In this document: positions 62,779 through 64,000 of the stretch, in pieces
How positions within the stretch are numbered: position 1 is the stretch's first letter
Layout of the letters: each line of letters opens with the position of its first letter
NCBI RefSeq assembly: GCF_000718005.1
Contig: NZ_JODV01000001.1
Length of the DNA: 64,000 nucleotides
DNA from: Actinoalloteichus_B caeruleus
GTDB lineage: Bacteria > Actinomycetota > Actinomycetes > Mycobacteriales > Pseudonocardiaceae
Direction: 5' to 3' (one strand)
Notes under the pieces: generated by a model
What the model was told of the DNA's origin: nothing
The model's database searches: none
Seen by the model: the letters and a program-made list of their open reading frames with translations, nothing else
Program-made: the position numbers and the translations under genes

Positions 62779-63903
62779 TCACGTGGGCAGCCCCAGCTTG
62801 GCGGCGCAGCCCGGCCACGAGCCGTAGCTGCCGCCGTTCGCGTCGCGGAGCCGGGTGGCGACGGCGATCTGCTGTTCTCGGGACGCCTCGTTGGGGTAGT
62901 TGGCGTACTGCTGGCCGCCGTAGGCGTCCCAGGTGGGCTTGCTGAACTGGAGGCCGCCGTAGTAGAGCCCGTTGGCGCTGACGATCTGCCAGTTGCCGGT
63001 GGACTCGCAGTGGGCGAGGCGGTCCCAGACCCCTCCGTCCTGCACCGGGGGCGCATCCGCTGCCGGCGGCTGCTTGGTGCCGACCCGCACGACCCTGTTC
63101 TCGGCCTCGCGGATCACCTCGTCGCGGATCTGCTCCCGTTCCGTCTCCTCGCCGTTGACGAGGGTCACCAGGTAGGTCAGTTCGCGCAGCCCGGGGCGGC
63201 CCTCCTCCTCGACCTCCTCCTCACCCTTCTCCATCTCCGGGTCGTCGATCCGCTCCTCGTCGGGAGTGATCTCGACCTCCTCGGTGCGTTCCTCGGAGCG
63301 GATCCGGGTGACCTCGATGGTGAGGTCGTTGACGAGTTTCGTGTCGGCGGGGGGCGTGACCTCGTCGTCGCCCTCCAGCGCGACCCCCTGGTCCGCCAGC
63401 AGTTCCCCGACGGTGGCCGAGGTGGTGGCCACCTGGCGGGGGTCCTCCGCGCCGTCGAGGAGCGTGACGAGCTTGGAGGTCTTCAGGTCGACCGTCATCC
63501 CGTCGAGGGGGATGCGCTGGTGCCGGTCGACGGAGAGTTCGGCGTCGTTGGTGGGCATGCCGAGTTCGTTGAGGGCGTCGTCCAGGGTCAGCGCGTGGGT
63601 CCAGACCTCGCGCTCCTCGCCGTCCACTCGGAGGGTGAGCAGTCGGCCGCGCTTGAGGACCACCTGGCTTCCGTCGACGACGGTCGCCTGCGCCGCGGGG
63701 GCGAGTGCGTCCTGTTCGCCGGCCTCGAAGCCCGCGGTGGCCAGGACGCCGGCCACGGTCGATGCGAAGGTGCGGACGATCCGCTGTTCGTCGTCCACCG
63801 TGAGCGTGATGGACTTGTCCATCGCGATCGCGGTACCGGAACCACCGATCAGGACGGTCAGGACAGCGACGATCACCGCGCGCAGAAACGTGCGTTTGTT
63901 CAC
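62779..63903 (-). CDS. rpfB: Resuscitation-promoting factor RpfB-like
   Basis: 374 residues from GTG 63903 (VNKRTFLRAV). N-terminal membrane anchor (FLRAVIVAVLTVLIGGSGTAIA), three DUF348 repeats (ITLTVDDEQRIVRTFASTVAGVL; LLTLRVDGEEREVWTHALTLDDAL; VTLLDGAEDPRQVATTSATVGELL), a G5 domain (about 205-270, ELTYLVTLVNGEETEREQIR) and the C-terminal lysozyme-like Rpf domain with CESTGNW (catalytic Glu300) and GGLQFSKPTWDAYGG. It cleaves peptidoglycan and promotes growth of dormant cells. The G5 part carries an unusually acidic segment (DDPEMEKGEEEVEEEG). The frame also allows a TTG at 63978. Operon with rsmA. Confidence 0.94.
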   Translation of the reverse strand: MNKRTFLRAVIVAVLTVLIGGSGTAIAMDKSITLTVDDEQRIVRTFASTVAGVLATAGFEAGEQDALAPAAQATVVDGSQVVLKRGRLLTLRVDGEEREVWTHALTLDDALNELGMPTNDAELSVDRHQRIPLDGMTVDLKTSKLVTLLDGAEDPRQVATTSATVGELLADQGVALEGDDEVTPPADTKLVNDLTIEVTRIRSEERTEEVEITPDEERIDDPEMEKGEEEVEEEGRPGLRELTYLVTLVNGEETEREQIRDEVIREAENRVVRVGTKQPPAADAPPVQDGGVWDRLAHCESTGNWQIVSANGLYYGGLQFSKPTWDAYGGQQYANYPNEASREQQIAVATRLRDANGGSYGSWPGCAAKLGLPT

Positions 63904-64000
63904 CTGTCGTCCAGCCTTCGTGCCTCCGGGCAGGGGCGGCTCAAGGTGTTTCTGGGGTCGTTGCGGTTCGTCCCTCAACCCCGACGCGTGGCCGTCGGCC

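Overview
The window is a high-GC chromosomal segment from an actinomycete. The closest fit I can argue is a Pseudonocardiales-type genome (GTG/TTG starts, a DUF397 protein, an EspG-fold protein, a tricorn-like protease, RpfB). Its backbone matches the block known in Mycobacterium tuberculosis as rpfB-ksgA-ispE-pth-rplY-prs-glmU-TetR-mfd-mazG-lytic transglycosylase-eno-ftsB-DUF501-ppx, read here from right to left and interrupted by accessory cassettes. That comparison is from memory of the gene order, not a database search.

Left part (1-10.9 kb): a partial type II NADH dehydrogenase, a family 5 uracil-DNA glycosylase, an S10 carboxypeptidase, a frameshifted PIMT-like methyltransferase that looks like the relic of a RiPP (graspetide-type) locus, and a complete oligopeptide ABC importer operon (binding protein, two permeases, two ATPases). 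Middle-left (10.9-29.7 kb): ppx, three paralogous lytic transglycosylases, DUF501, ftsB, eno, a TPR protein, a tricorn-like S41 protease, an orphan DUF397 protein, mazG, a SurA/PrsA-like lipoprotein and mfd. Middle (30-41.7 kb): a sugar-dehydrogenase-like lipoprotein, a TetR regulator, a fatty acid desaturase and alpha/beta hydrolase flanking a perfect 13-bp-arm palindrome, tRNA-Gln(UUG), a GGDEF protein whose real N-terminus lies upstream of its first ATG, glmU, prs and an atypical NRAMP-type transporter.

Right part (42-64 kb): a MacB-type ABC pair, rplY, a tiny two-repeat DivIVA-like protein, pth, a DrrAB-type exporter divergent from its TetR regulator, an ABC-F ATPase, an orphan EspG-like protein, ispE, metNIQ, a FAD monooxygenase divergent from a second TetR regulator of the same subfamily, rsmA with a duplicated 3' end, and rpfB.

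The most interesting regulatory region is the leader of metNIQ. It carries a SAM riboswitch whose 3' P1 strand contains the ribosome binding site of a 28-codon ORF resembling the actinobacterial sulfur-gene leader peptides, followed by two mutually exclusive hairpins inside that ORF. This would be a three-layer switch (SAM aptamer, leader-peptide translation, attenuator) ahead of the methionine importer. Other points worth checking are the shared GTAC-N3-GTAC operators of the two TetR cassettes, the decayed RiPP methyltransferase, and the NRAMP protein without the canonical metal-binding motifs.
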